The notes below the pieces were generated by a model. The model was not told the origin of the DNA, did not search any database, and was given only the letters and a program-made list of their open reading frames with translations. Below, in pieces: positions 1 to 13,735 of a stretch of DNA of 64,000 nt (its first letter is position 1; the number at the start of each line of letters is the position of its first letter). The translations under genes were made by a program, and so were the position numbers. The DNA lies in contig OY754986.1 in the NCBI GenBank assembly GCA_963576475.1, forward strand, positions 8,447,031-8,511,030, written 5' to 3'. Source of the DNA: Molanna angustata. Taxonomy: Eukaryota; Arthropoda; Insecta; Trichoptera; Molannidae.

Positions 1-654
1 TATGAATGCATAAAATATTAATATTATTATTGTATTTAAAAGAATAATAAAATTTTATCGGTTTTCATAAAGGGCTTGTAAATGCATTTCTTGTTATAAT
101 TATTGCCGCGTATTATATTATGAGTACTTTGGGGGAGTAGGGCGTTTGACCAGGAATGAATACAGGGTCTTTACATCGATTCCTTTGTGTTTAGTATTTA
201 AATGAATAGTTTTTTTGGTTCTTCAGTAATATTAATAATAGTGCGTTTGTTTAGTTAAAGTTGCATTTTACGACATGTATGAATAGTTGTTATGAAAACG
301 GGTGTTTCGTCACTCATAAGCTAGCTGGCTACATATTTTTTGTTTTCGAATAGAGGTACTTACTTGTTTTAATTTTGGTGTCGTGAACTCTTATTATTTT
401 TCAACCGTGACAAATTTGTTTTATAGCGTGCATATGCATGTTTCTAGGGTTTGAGGTAATAAATTGTGTAACTTGAGTTTTACTAGATGTGAGTGATAAG
501 GGTATTATACTATTTTTTAGGGTTTGTAAATAAACAAAACATTACCCCGTACACGTCCATGCATCGTCTCATACGCGCTTTTTCTATTATTCTTACTTCT
601 AACACCACCATCTTTCAAAATCCCATTTTGTGATCGTGCCAACTATGTTCTTTT
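1..654. other. A+T-rich intergenic DNA, no gene seen
   Basis: No reading frame of interest on either strand. A phrase like 'attcctttgtgttt' near 175-190 recurs in degenerate form at 2930-3150, so part of this may be old repeat DNA. Confidence 0.5.
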
Positions 655-1040
655 GTATATTTCCCAAGAAACAATAAATATTTTCTTAATTATTTCATTT
701 TTTTTTTACAAAATTAGTTAATCCTTTCTAAATTGTCTCATATTGAGTATATTGATAACTCATAATGAGTATAATGAGTATATTGAGAAAACATATTGAT
801 AACTCACTAATTGAATGATTTGAATCATCATTATTACTCACATTTTTTTCTGGAAATTTGTTTTTTGATGCTTGTGATCATTAGAAAGTAATTATTGAGG
901 ATGTTTGAAATCCTATTTAAGCAGGTTTTGCTTCTAAAGAGCTATTAGTCTGTCATTCGTCCTGTACTGTGTCATTTGCAAGTGGTTGGAGTGTTTTTTC
1001 AAGTTCTGAGATTATTTTGTTCTGAAACTTCTTCTGAAAC
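655..1040 (+). mobile_element. Tc1-like transposon, 5' fragment
   Basis: This stretch closely matches the reverse complement of about 48400-48720, the 5' untranslated part of the Tc1-like element at 47053-48885. Shared phrases include the 'ttctgaaacttcttctgaaacatg' region just before the transposase start. The copy stops at that start codon (about 1040), where an unrelated foldback begins, so no transposase is left. An extra tandem 'gagtata' duplication near 740-800 distinguishes it from the other copy. Confidence 0.7.
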
Positions 1041-1205
1041 ATGGTCAAAGATATTTTTAACAGATTTTTTAATTATCTCAATAGAGACGAAGTTGGAGTA
1101 TTTACTGTAGGAGAACCGGGAAATCAAGGCACCTACCGGTTCTCCTACAGTAAATACTCCAACTTCGTCTCTATTGAAATAATTAAAAAATCTGTTAAAA
1201 CATAT
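1041..1205. repeat. Foldback (long hairpin) repeat
   Basis: Two arms of about 65 bp (about 1055-1120 and 1136-1200) are near-perfect inverted copies around a 16-bp loop. The arm contains 'gagacgaagttggagtattt'. A single arm recurs at about 15322-15405, so this is a dispersed repeat that is palindromic here. The 63-residue frame across it is a by-product of the symmetry. Confidence 0.75.
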
Positions 1206-1337
1206 GTTTATATTTTATGTAACAAATTATAAACTTTCACCTTAATTGATTTAATTAGATAGTAGATGTCTGTGGGTTGAAGGTCGGCAGTTAATGACCA
1301 GAAATATATGATTTAGAACCATATATAGACTAAATTA

Positions 1338-1495
1338 AATTAAGTTATCACGCACCCAATAACAAGTTGCCACATTTTGGAGACTTCAGATCTAGACTGA
1401 AAACACAATGTAAAAATGTGTCTCCACTGGGAATCGAACCCGGGACCCTTGAATCGGCAGTCAGATACCTAACCAACTGTGTTATATATGTATAC
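1338..1495 (-). mobile_element. tRNA-derived SINE
   Basis: On the minus strand a tRNA-like head has a B-box-like 'gggttcgattccc' (complement of 1430-1445) and an A-box-like 'cagttggttaggtatctgac'. It is followed by a body that also occurs at 43722-43893. Both tRNA halves are degenerate, so this is a SINE rather than a working tRNA gene. Confidence 0.65.
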
Positions 1496-1499
1496 ATAA

Positions 1500-2256
1500 T
1501 GTTCGTTACTTCATTAATTGCTACTATTGTGGTTGTACAGATGCAAACAGAGCCCTTATACAATTTTATGTAATGCCTGAACACTGTACATCCCTAAATT
1601 CATCTGCATTGATAGATAAAATAAGTACCCGAAATCACGACAAAAGAATAACATACTTCAAAAGAACGATACATCCATATAAAAAGATACTAGGTAAGAA
1701 CTAATAAAATGTACAATTTATTAAGGTCGCAACTTGTGTGCACAATTGTCTAACATTCCGTGGTTAAGAATGTTAGTGCATACAAAAGATTTCCTGATTT
1801 ATTAATAAAACCATACCCTTGTAAAATTGTCACTTGGAGGTAGGTATATCAAAGATTTTTATCTTTGATCCACCTGTCGCACATAATGTATACATATCTT
1901 TGAATAGTTCTTAAGGTTCACAACTTATTGTATAATGAAGTACCTATTACTTTTGGACGAAAAGAACCCTCATAAAATATATTGAATTATTTGTGAAATC
2001 GTGGGAAGATGATTTTATGGTGGGGGCGAATAAGTCCAATAAAACGCCATACATTCATTTTACCAGGTTAGTTCTAAACTTACCACCGTTCGACAAGGGT
2101 TTATTTCGTCGACATTGATAGGTCTCCGTGATACCCATAATATCAAAATGTGAAACCTTACATCCGAAAAATATAACAGTTAATTTTTTTTATTAGTTTA
2201 ATTATTTCATCCTCCCGGTAGATGCCACACATCCGTACATATAACATTAAAAAAAA
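1500..2256. other. No gene seen
   Basis: A+T-rich DNA without a credible coding frame. If the primer-binding-like site at 2257 belongs to an LTR element, the right part of this stretch could be an old LTR, but no matching second LTR is in the window. Confidence 0.4.
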
Positions 2257-2274
2257 TGGTGGCAGCGGTGGGAT
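2257..2274 (+). other. Possible LTR-retrotransposon primer binding site
   Basis: The 18 bases 'tggtggcagcggtgggat' begin with TGG and would pair with the 3' end of a type-II tRNA such as tRNA-Leu (ending ...CCACCA). Sites of this form start the internal region of insect LTR elements. No gag or pol coding follows in recognisable form, so at best this is a remnant. Confidence 0.3.
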
Positions 2275-3286
2275 CTTTCTTCGACCACGCAAGGGAAAAT
2301 AATTTATTCAAGTTAACATCACGTTGAATCGCGGACGAATTAAACTGATCACTTTCTTCGAACGCATTTCCTGAGCGGTCTAATACTAGTTTGAACTGAA
2401 GGAAGACCCGAATAAAATTATTTTGTTTGACGTTAGGAGACATGTGCTTCTACCCCGAGTACTTCAAACCAATTTCTACAACTTTCATCACATCTGTTGA
2501 CGGCGTATTGACAAATCCTTTGTGGATTTAATTGAACCAAGGAAGTTCGATCATGGAATCGTCGAGATTGTCATCCACCACCTTGAGAGGCTCTGGAGGC
2601 TCATCACCCACCACTTCGGCGGCTCTAGAGACTCTTCGCTGACTACCCCTGGGGATACATTCGATGAGGCCACAACAGACGATGAAAAACATTAGTAAGA
2701 CATTTTGATATTCCCCGTTCACGTATATAATTTCCCCATGTTTTTTTTGCTAACATAATTGCGTTTTTTGCTTCAGAAAAAAACTGTTCCCTTTGTTTTT
2801 TTTCTGATATGTTTTTTTCTCCAGAAAAATAAATTATATATATTTTTTTGATTCTTTTTTTGATCTAAAAAAGTCTGGTTGGATGCATATTCTTTTTTAA
2901 AAAAAATTTCGATAGCGCTATCGTTTTAGTAGTGTCCCGTGTCGATCCTTTGTGATCGGCACATTACCTAACACTATTGTTATAGTGTTCCGTGTTCATT
3001 CATTTATGTTTAACACATTTTTTCTACACTACTCCTAGCCCAATTGTTCGTCATTTTTATGAATGAACTTTTTTTTGTAGGCATTTAAATTTCACCTTTT
3101 TAAGGAGTGCGGTGTCCATTCCTTTGTGTTTGGCACCTTATAATAATTATTGTTGTTGCACTACCTTGCCTACCTTTGTATGAAAATACATTTTTTATTA
3201 TTTCGGGCTCCCATTTTTGCATACCAAACCATTGTAGTGCACGGTAAATCCATTTTTTTTGCACTACAATATATACCTATTATTAT
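2275..3286. other. Unassigned DNA with degenerate repeats
   Basis: Between about 2930 and 3150 a loose motif (gtgt-ccgtgt-cattcctttgtgtttggcac) recurs about three times in degraded form. A minus-strand frame at 2528-2722 encodes 64 residues whose start is hydrophobic like a signal peptide, but nothing else supports it as a gene. Bases 3287-3308 repeat a phrase found at 1294-1318. Confidence 0.35.
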
Positions 3287-3304
3287 AATGACCAGAAATA
3301 TATG

Positions 3305-3897
<593 letters not shown>

Positions 3898-3963
3898 TTC
3901 GTGGTTTTATAGTTTTCGTGGTTTTCTCAAGATACGTGATTGGGTTGCTTGCATGTATTAAAA

Positions 3964-4372
3964 AAAACTAAAATAATGAAAACAAAACTTAGTGATGATA
4001 TCAAGAAGTCACTTATTCCACGAGAGAAGTCGTCACGCTTTCCAAAATTATATGGTCTTCCAAAAATTCATAAGATATTCCTCTCAGACCAATTGTTAGT
4101 TCCATTGGTTCGCCGTTACAAATGCTTTCTAAATTCCTCGCGAATAGGTTGCAGCCCTATGTAGAATCCGCAGACTCCTATGTCAAAAACTCAGAACATT
4201 TCATATCACTCATCACTACTTAGAACTGGAAAGTACAGATATTCTTGTGAGTTTTGACGTTGTTTCTTTATTTACAAATATTCCAATTAACGAGACACTA
4301 GACATAATCAAAGAAACACTCAATACCACAGACGATATTTTAAATTTATTTTATCACTGTTTAAATAACACA
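3964..4372 (+). pseudogene. Penelope-like reverse transcriptase fragment
   Basis: Two adjacent frames carry signatures of Penelope-like reverse transcriptase. KLYGLPKIHK (about 4045-4075) comes from the first, and [17 protein letters not shown] (about 4238-4290) from the second. Between them the frame is broken, with stops and shifts near 4160-4240, and the usual proline/arginine-rich follow-up of the first motif is scrambled. The catalytic YxDD region, the thumb and the GIY-YIG endonuclease are absent: the fragment runs into an (AT)n array after 4372. It lies between two direct copies of a terminal repeat whose sense direction appears to be the opposite strand. The locus is therefore either a rearranged element or two elements side by side. 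Family call is firm; activity is excluded. Confidence 0.75.
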
Positions 4373-4419
4373 TTTATATATGTACATATATACATATATA
4401 AATGTGTACATATATACAC

Positions 4420-4872
<453 letters not shown>

Positions 4873-5083
4873 ATTATTTTTGTGCTGTGATTTATTGTTA
4901 ATTTTAGTTGTGACATTAATATTATTATTGTTGTGTTTTGGGGTTATTTTCGCTATGGTATTATTAATATTATTATTGTATTGTTTGTCATATAAAATGT
5001 TCTTCCAGGTACTAGGCAAACGAACTCCGTCGTCCCGATTGTTCATTATATCCCTTCTCTTATATATTTCTATAGCTTCCCTG

Positions 5084-5779
<696 letters not shown>

Positions 5780-5807
5780 ATTTTGTACTCGCGAAAACCT
5801 TAGATTT

Positions 5808-6064
<257 letters not shown>

Positions 6065-6237
6065 ATTATAAACATAAAAAAAAACAAAAGTGAGCGATAA
6101 TTAATAATTAGAAGTACACATAATATTTTATATAAAATATATTAACTAAACATAAGATAATCACTTAGGTACCTACATACAAGATTATTAAATATTTACA
6201 TCAACAAATACGAACAAAAAATAAAATAAATAAACAG

Positions 6238-6612
6238 GCGTGCTATACGTCTGATTGATGATCCATCACTGACTGATGGATTGCAATCACTAGAACACAG
6301 ACGAAGAGTCGGTATTTTAAGTTTATTCTATAGATACTACCACGGGAATTGCTCAGAAGAACTTGCATCTTTGGTCCCTCCTCCACCCACTCACAACAGT
6401 CACTCGCTTCACTCAATCGCAGCATCCATTCACAGTGGACCTTCAACATATACGAACAAGTCGCTTCTCGAACTCCTTTATTAATACAGCAGCCCGACTG
6501 TGGAACGATCTTCCGAATTCTGTGTTTCCCCCTTCGTACAACCCGGGTCTTTTTAAAATCCGAATTAATAAACTCTTTTCTAGATTGCAAACCCCTCCCA
6601 ACGCTACGTAGT
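6238..6612 (+). pseudogene. Non-LTR retrotransposon ORF2, C-terminal fragment
   Basis: The frame starting near 6240 reads RAIRLIDDPSLTDGLQ followed by an RRVGILSLFYRYYHG motif. After a shift near 6400 another frame gives RTSRFSNSFINTAARLWNDL. This is the layout of the region after the reverse transcriptase in arthropod Jockey/RTE-like LINEs, where it precedes the 3' end. The two halves lie in different frames, so the copy is broken. Neither an RT domain nor an endonuclease is nearby, so only the 3' end was inserted. Confidence 0.65.
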
Positions 6613-6781
6613 GCGCTTCTTCGGAAGAGTAAAATGGAACAAATCCTAATAGCTGGCGTCCCCTCCGTGGACATGTTAAAAAAAAGCAATAAATACACTG
6701 TGCAAGTTGAAACTTCTACATACATAGGTATTTTATTGTTACGTCAAAAAATTGAAACATGTCATACTGAGATGTTGATCA

Positions 6782-7165
6782 ACTTGGTTGTCAACCGCCC
6801 CACACACGCTAAACATCGTCACCAACATCAAGCTCCGCCCACTTAATATCAAACCGATTTGATATTGTCTCAACATTGTTGTCAACATGAAATATCAACC
6901 GCCCACAGACGTTCAACATTGCCCCCAAGTCAAATTGAAAACGCTGTTCGTTATCGCCAAGCGCTAATTTTTTTTTCTATGTGATTTGACGTTTGTTGTA
7001 GAAATTTTTTCTACAATAACAAACAACAAACGTCAAATCCCATACAAAAAAAAATTAGCGCTTGGCGATAACGAACAGCGTTTTCAATTTGACTTGGGGG
7101 CATTGTCATCAACATGGTATGTTGATGACAAGGTTGTCAACCAAGTTGGTCGTGTGTAGGCCCCT
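6782..7165. mobile_element. Foldback MITE
   Basis: Inverted arms run about 6925-7005 and 7015-7100; both include 'gcccccaagtcaaattgaaa' or its complement and the gcgataacgaacagcg motif. The outer ends share 'caacttggttgtcaac' in opposite orientation (about 6782 and 7130). No coding capacity, so non-autonomous. Target duplication not identified. Confidence 0.65.
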
Positions 7166-7530
7166 TAAGTATATCATGTTGGTGTTGAATTGTAAGAAAT
7201 TTAATTGATAAACTATATAAGTTTTCGTCAAACAACTTGAACCCATCACGTAGGTGCGCAGACCGCAAATTTATGTATTTTTACTTGGTTGGGATATGTG
7301 CAAACTTCCCCCCATTCACTGCAAAAAGACTCGAGAAGTTCGTTGGAATTTATACGAGTAGTTTGGGTTACATAATATTATGTAATAATAATGTTGGATG
7401 CATTACCATAGTTTATCGAAGGTCCATAACAAAATATTATTATTTTATCTAATTAAATTATGGTACATTGTTCAATGACTCACGATTTAAGATGATAATC
7501 ATTCCAACTGTGTGACAAGACTATAACATA
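7166..7530. other. No gene seen
   Basis: Frame 7237-7452 (71 residues) has no recognisable motif and no splice or polyadenylation context. Nothing else stands out. Confidence 0.4.
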
Positions 7531-7532
7531 TG

Positions 7533-7726
7533 CACGATATGTCCTATTCTGATTCGTTTCAGAATACGAAAACGTCTAAATCAAAGGGCGACCGTGGATA
7601 AAGGGATTTTATCCGCGCGGTGTGACGTAATGAGTCCCGTATAAATGCAGTCAACCTTTTGAAATTTCTCATAATATACTATAATTCAGATGGATACATT
7701 TAGACGAATCAGACTAGGACATATCA
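7533..7726. mobile_element. Short MITE with 22-bp terminal inverted repeats
   Basis: Left end 'gatatgtcctattctgattc' (7533 onward) and right end 'acgaatcagactaggacata' are inverted copies with one mismatch over 22 bp. The interior includes 'ttttatccgcgcggtgtgac'. Related sequence occurs at 9039-9230, 49190-49265, 60850-61205 and 61206-61367. Confidence 0.65.
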
Positions 7727-7788
7727 TGTATAAAGAAGGCCGACAACGTAAGGTGTAATAGTTGCGACAGGTTGAAAGATGACATTGT

Positions 7789-8385
7789 ATGAAATATAAA
7801 AACTTTAAAAATTGTTGTCAAACTCAGAGATGCATTGCAAAAATAATACTTAAGAAACCTTTTGACTATCATACAGAAAACCTTTACAACGAGTTCAAAG
7901 TATTTGACCCTAGACAAACATACACCCAATACATTCTGACTTACTTTCATAAAAGTACACTACAATACCCGAGAACACAACAATCTATAAACACACGAAC
8001 AAGTACAAACCTAAATTACACAATCCCACATATGAAAACATCTTTTGGTCAAAGAAATTTTTCATTTATTGCTCCTCGACTCAACAACAGTTTACCTTCC
8101 TCTCTTAAAGAAATAACATCACAAAGAATATTCAAAATGAATTTACTGTATCAGTTTATACTTTTGTGTTTGAGATATTGGTAACTATGTAATATTGTAA
8201 TTTACTGTGTTGTGATGTCTGGTGTCCGCTCTATGTAACTATGTATAACCAAAATGTCAAATATTTGGCTTGGTAAAATTGTAAACTGCTAGCCCTAGAA
8301 CAGGGTTACCTAGTTGGGCAGCAGTAATCTTCATAATAGTCTTTGTGATAAAGGTGTGAAAAATAAATAAATAAATAAATAAAAT
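7789..8385 (+). pseudogene. LINE 3' end with (AAATA)n-like tail
   Basis: The frame 7789-8184 encodes 131 residues including IAKIILKKPFDYHTENLYN and a final RLNNSLPSSLKEI stretch. It resembles the C-terminal part of the CR1/L2-like ORF at 39479-40671 (VILKKPRNFPTKQLFN and FNKLPAIIK). It is followed by a 3' untranslated part that recurs at 17880-17985 and ends in aaataaataaataaat, a typical LINE tail. No RT domain precedes it, so this is a 5'-truncated copy. Confidence 0.65.
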
Positions 8386-8734
8386 ATTAAAAAATACATC
8401 ATAAATTATGGGAGGACAGAACTAACACAAATACTTAGTATTCAACAATAACTACATAAATAATTCAAAATTAAAATTATTAACAACATTTGTAACTATG
8501 CCGTATTGTGTTTGCGATGCACTTTGAGTAACTTAATTTTAATTTATTTCTTTTCATACATTGAGACACGTGAGGTATAAATCATAATATGAGTTTCTAG
8601 TGGTCGATGCTTCCCCCCACTCCCCTCCCTACCTCTCTCCTTTCCCATCCTGTCTTCATAATTGTTAACAAATGTGTATGTAATATATTTTAGAATACTA
8701 TAATTGGCAACATAAAAATTATCTCTGTATATCT
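8386..8734. other. No gene seen
   Basis: A+T-rich, with a C/T-rich patch near 8615-8650. No coding frame, hairpin or known repeat recognised. Confidence 0.4.
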
Positions 8735-9035
8735 ATATATTAATCATAATTCTATGATATTAATACGTGAAGCCTGTGCCAAAGATCCCTTTTTAAGCAA
8801 ACTGCGCGCACGGAGGAGTCTGAGGTTTCGCATAATTAAAGTTTGTATGGAGAAGAATAGGAGAATAATAATATTTATACATAATATGCGTTATTAATAC
8901 AATAAATTACATAAAAAGATATTTCACATCAAACCATTCATTGAGTTCCATAGATTGCAAAAGTAAAGAGATACACTACTTTTATACACTCAATTAGTAC
9001 GGGATATTTGCTTATAATGAAGCCAAAATTCGAAA
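8735..9035 (+). repeat. Dispersed repeat with Helitron-like 5' segment
   Basis: The segment from 'tattaatacgtgaagc' (about 8758) to about 8950 matches 15738-15930. Shared phrases include gcgcacgga-gagt, ttaaagtttatatggag, tatgcgttat and 'atttcacatcaaaccat'. A start of the form TCTATATATATTAATACG resembles insect Helitron 5' ends. No coding content. Confidence 0.4.
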
Positions 9036-9038
9036 TTA

Positions 9039-11506
9039 GGCCCAATTCAGATTCGACTAAAAATTTTATACGGAATTTTAGTATATGAGAAATGTCAAAA
9101 AGTTGACCAAATTTATACGGGATTAAATTGGTATTCAGATTCTCTAATTTTATCTCATGACGTCACACCGCGCGGATAAAATCCTTTTATCCACGGTTTC
9201 CCGTTGATTTGGACGTTTTCGTATTCCGACTCGCATCTTAGACGTTCGATCTTTTAAAATATGACTTAAATTTATGCGGGTCGTTTGACATCCGTCTACA
9301 ATTTTGTACGCTAGATAAGGGCTCCATTATTTGTTTGTCTTTACTTTATTCAATTATTATTAATAATTATTTGGTGAAATTGTTTAAAGTGGAGTATTTT
9401 TTTTACTCACGTCTAAAGAAAAATAAACGTGATAACTTTTTAACTGTACAAATTTATGACAAACAATAATCATCACGTATTTATAGGTACAGGTTACTTG
9501 ACTTTCGTTGATATTTTTAGAGACCACACAAATAATGGAATTTTATTATCTTTGCCTAGATAATGGATAAAGAAGGTAAAGTTGTAAATTTTATTGGTTT
9601 TTGTAGCTTTTAACTAATGATGTGACACGAATTTTATTAAAAGTAATTGTTAGAGATTCCACTTGTCAAAAAACGTACTTACAAATTATATATCTATCAT
9701 AATAATGAAAATCTACCAAGAATGGTCATTCTTCATCAATTTTAATATGAAGTATTCTTACAAGTAGCTAAATTTATATTCAATGTTCTACTAAAGTTTG
9801 GGGTTTCAGTCAAAATCTCACATACAAGTTGTCTGTCATTTGAGGTTAGGTTATTATATAAACCATTATGTTCATTTTAAAACTTAGGTAACTCTGGATT
9901 AAATAATTATTACCATGGGTAATAACGCCCCAGATGAACCGACAGGATACTAAAAACAGGAATTCTTAGTTAGAATAATAATTTGTATACTATAAATAAA
10001 TAAATTTTGTTCATTGCAGATGAAGACATTATTGAAATAGATATTGGCAATAGCGACAGACTTACTTATGATGATACTTACATTTTTTTCCACGTTGCAA
10101 GGACTAGAAGTAATTTAATAAGAAGACACATCACTTTAAAAAAAATCATATATATATTTACTTATATTAAATTTGTCACATTTTCTTTGTATGTATAAAA
10201 TAAATAATCGTAATATAAATACATGTGTATTAAATTTGTTGTATCTAATTTGTAGAACCTTTTAAGCAGTAGACAGAATGACAAGGAAAAATAAAACAAG
10301 TACTTATGTAAATTGTTATAAAAATAATATATATTTTTTTTCATTTATTCTGTATATTATAAAAAAGAATTACAATAATATTTTCCGCCAAACTGCATAA
10401 TAGTTTTTTGGCAAGGCAGATTCTCTTTTTCACATAACTAATGTATCTAATTAAAACATTTTATTTTACAGATCCATAGGTAGGTATAATAAAATCTGAA
10501 TAGGTAGCTATTTACATTCAAATAATAATTATATGCAAAAAGGTTATTATACTATATCAAAACACCAAAAAAAAATTCAATAATTAGTGAAAAAAATAAT
10601 TCAGTCCCTTGATAGAGAAACATCATTAAACTCTGGATTGTTAGAAATCGCCAAATCTGAATTTCTCTGGTATTCTGGATCCACAATCTTTCAACTCTGG
10701 TGTCACTAGAATTCCCTGTAAAACAAATAATAACATTGTATTACATGAATTATTAAATGGTCTTAATCATTTTCATAAAAGAAGCCGTCAGTCTAACATA
10801 ATAAACACGAGTTTGAGTAATGACTGTCATATGAGTAGAAAATGAAAACTAATTTGAATTCAAATGAAAGATACAGTTTGGAATGTTACTTGTTATTACC
10901 CTGATGTACCTATGTAATAACAAGTGATGCGTCATAAATACGGCTCACTTTTCTTCCAGTTATCACTAGATATACTCGACATATTTAACCTATAAAATTT
11001 CAAGGCAAAACTTTATATTGACATATCTAACTTACCTTCATAAATTTACTATCTTTCCATTTGTCATTGCACTATTCGTTGATACGAAGTCAATCATCAA
11101 CTCCATCTGCTTCTTTGTACTCTTAATTTTGGATTTATCCTTAGGTATCCATAGCAAATAGCGCCGTACAAATTAGAAATGTTTCGGTTTTGGAGGTAAA
11201 CGTTGTTTTAACCATAGAATACACTAACTAGTTTTGACAATAAAATCTCTTTTCTATGGTTTTGACGTTTTTAGGCTGTTGAATATTGCTAGAGAAATAA
11301 ATTTTCGAATGTCTTGAATATATTACTTTTTGTGTCGCGGCAACACCGAAAATGTTTTTATTCACGGTGACTAAAATTTTTCGGGCGAATTCATTTTAGT
11401 CGGCCATTGTTTAAGACGAAATCAGAATACGAGTTTACGACGCTTGCGACTAAAATTTTATTCGGGACGTATAAAAACTAATTTTAGTCGGCAAATCTGA
11501 ATCGGA
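9039..11506. mobile_element. Putative parent DNA transposon of the local MITE family
   Basis: Left end 'ggcccaattcagattcgact' and the complement of the right end, gtccgattcagatttgccgact, look like imperfect terminal inverted repeats. The first 190 bp contain MITE-family interior phrases (gagaaatgtcaaaaagttga, cgcgcggataaaatcc, ttggacgttttcgtattc). Inside, on the minus strand, is a two-exon fragment resembling a Myb/SANT-like protein (10641-11165), which suggests a PIF/Harbinger type. Flanking triplets are tta and ata, not a clean duplication. A transposase was not found. Confidence 0.4.
10641..11165 (-). pseudogene. Possible Myb/SANT-like accessory protein remnant
   Basis: On the minus strand, a segment ending at the donor-like atgaag|gtaag (11036/11035) encodes KSKIKSTKKQMELMIDF then VSTNSAMTNGK. 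That resembles the start of the Myb/SANT-like DNA-binding proteins of PIF/Harbinger elements (K-x-x-Q-x-E-x-L-[IV]-[DE]-F). After an acceptor (ttgttttacag, 10716-10727) a second segment reads GILVTPELKDCGSRIPEKF and stops at 10641. In the first segment's frame a TGA falls two bases before the donor, so the copy is probably dead. Only two short pieces are visible and the similarity is from memory of the family, so this is tentative. Confidence 0.3.
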
Positions 11507-11589
11507 CATATTGTATGCATCTCATTTATTTCGATATCGTTGGTTACGTTTCAACTGTCATTGTGACTTTTACGACGCATTTGTTTTAA

Positions 11590-11772
11590 TTCAAATTTCG
11601 AACATGTTAGTAAAATACATATTTGAATACCTGGTAGGTACCTACTTAAACAATAATATAATTTATGAAATCGATTTGAAATTCAAATTTCGAACATGTT
11701 AGAAAAATATATATTTGAATACCTGGTAGGTACCTACCTACATTAAACAATAATATAATTTATAAAATTTAT
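11590..11772. repeat. Tandem duplication of about 90 bp
   Basis: The phrase 'ttcaaatttcgaacatgtta' occurs at about 11591 and 11682. Each is followed by tatttgaatacctggtaggtacct and aacaataatataattta. It is one duplicated unit with minor differences and has no coding role. Confidence 0.7.
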
Positions 11773-12937
11773 TGTCGAATAGGCATGATGACTAATTTTG
11801 AAAAACTATCTCACGATGTTTTTACGCGCATTCACTGTTTTCAAATATATATACATTTCTACATAAAATAAAGGTTTAGTAGCAAAAATCGCCATTTTAA
11901 AATCAAATTTGACATTTACGCCAAAAAACGCTTGTAGTATCATGGCGGCTGCCGACCCTGACGGTGACGTCACGATATTGTAAACTGCATATCACTACTA
12001 TATGTAATATATGTATTCTAGGACGATTTGTGTATTTATAATCAATTCAAAAGTGCATAAGTGTTGTGCGGTCCCTAAATGTACAAACACGACGAAAAAA
12101 ACACCTACTGAGGTATATGTTTTCGTCCCACGCGAAAAAAAAGAGAAATAAGTGATTAAATTTCGCACGGCGAGACATAAGTGTATTTTATTAAGTACGC
12201 GTTTACAATGAAGTACAGTATTTGTTCCCCCACTTTTAGCTCTCAATAATATAATATTTACCATTATTTAGGCAATAAGCATATAAAGAACTTCATTAAT
12301 GTCCAAACGTCAAAATAGGCCATCATACGTTTCCCGCGTATGTTTTTAGCTTATGAACACATAATGTAGAGAGAAGAAGGAGCATATTTTATCGATTTTC
12401 GAGATGTAAGTTGTATTTAAATTACAGATAAATAAAGTACTTATATGTACTTATTATTAAGTTTTTACGTTTCGAAATTCTGATGAACAAAAGTCTTTGT
12501 TCGACGCAAAGAAATATCCGACCATCAAAAGTTCCATTCTAGTTAAGAGTAGTTAAGACAGGCAGAAAAATAACTACTATGGCTGCTATTGCTAAAAATA
12601 ACGATAGCAGATAAATATAGCTTGTTATTAACACAATACAAATAACGAGCGCTATGTAATAATTCGTATGCTGCTAAAATTGTAACGATGTTTTAAAACG
12701 CATGCTTCGCGTAATCGCCGTCGTTTCGCGAATCGCTTCATTGCATGAAAAAAATATAGCTTGCTAGTTTAGTTTGGCAGTGACCAGCATCATAACATGT
12801 CGAACGTTCGTCAGCTCACCATCGCGTGACAAAATTGTAGAATACTAAAACTAAATTAGTTTACCATACGTTGCGAGCGTTCATTATTTATTTATTTATT
12901 CAATAAGAACTAAGTTACATACAAAATACAATAAACT
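11773..12937. other. No gene seen
   Basis: Read on both strands without a convincing frame. A minus-strand frame at 11998-12264 has no known motif. The stem acaaa...tttgt after ctgatga (12479) was considered as a ribozyme and rejected. Confidence 0.4.
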
Positions 12938-12939
12938 TA

Positions 12940-13542
12940 GGTCCGATATTACAGTCGGCCCTCAACTCATTGAGTTTGTTAAACTCAAGATTAATGTTAA
13001 GGGGAGATTGAATCCATTTCCGTATTACAGTGCAATATAACATGTCAGTTACTAAATCTTCAATTATAGACATATTTCACTTTTTCTGTGGTTATTATCT
13101 GTCAAATTTAAATAACCTCAAATAATACGAAATACAAAACGGGACGCTACGACTTTAAATACCATTGTTTTATTATCCAACATGGTAAATTTAATTTTTT
13201 TCACCAAAATAATGCTTTTAAATGCCCATGTTCAATACGGCTGTCAGTTTGTTTTGTTGTGTGGCGCCACCGTCGATTCAACTAACGCCTTTAGTGATAC
13301 AACACTGAAACTACACACGTTGCCTAACGCCTCTAGTGATAGAAACTGAAACTACACGAGTTGCCTAGCAAATGACAGTTGACTCACAGTTAAGTACTTA
13401 ATCTGCCAGAAACGTTGAGTTAAATATTTGTCGTTTTAGTGACATATTTGAGGGAAGATTAGGCCTAAACGGACTCTGTAATACGCTATATTTTTGTGAA
13501 ACTTGAGTTTAGCTCTTAAACTGACACTGTAATACCGGCCCA
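12940..13542. mobile_element. TIR element, non-coding, TA-flanked
   Basis: Left end 'ggtccgatattacagt' and the complement of the right end, tgggccggtattacagt, are imperfect inverted repeats; both continue into aaactcaag / ttgagttt. TA dinucleotides sit at both outer edges (12938-12939 and 13543-13544), as in Tc1/mariner-type insertions. No transposase frame is present in about 600 bp. Confidence 0.45.
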
Positions 13543-13735
13543 TAGTATCCCCCGATAGGTAGGCGAGTATCTAGGTAAATTGAAACTATTTGCTTTGATG
13601 AATCCTTGTTCCATTGCTATTTTATTGTTTTGTTTTAGTTTTAAGTACCTAATTAAAATATTAATATATCAAAAACACCAAAATAAACATTGTCCAGACC
13701 GACAATTAATGCGTATATTGTATTGAAGACTATCA

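Noticed and set aside
1430..1490. tRNA genes at 1430, 43800, 53675, 60365 and 61752 (minus strand)
   Set aside because: B boxes are good in places, but acceptor and anticodon stems do not pair and SINE bodies follow; they are tRNA-derived repeats.
2528..2722. Possible small secreted protein (hydrophobic N-terminus)
   Set aside because: Only 64 residues, no known motif, no splice or polyadenylation context, and located in repeat-rich DNA.
10007..10198. Possible exon after ttcattgcag at 10018
   Set aside because: Acceptor-like sequence is present, but the frame closes after a few codons in the best phase and the encoded residues match no family.
12466..12530. Second hammerhead candidate (ctgatga, then acaaa...tttgt stem)
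   Set aside because: The required gaaac does not follow the stem; tcgacg is found instead.
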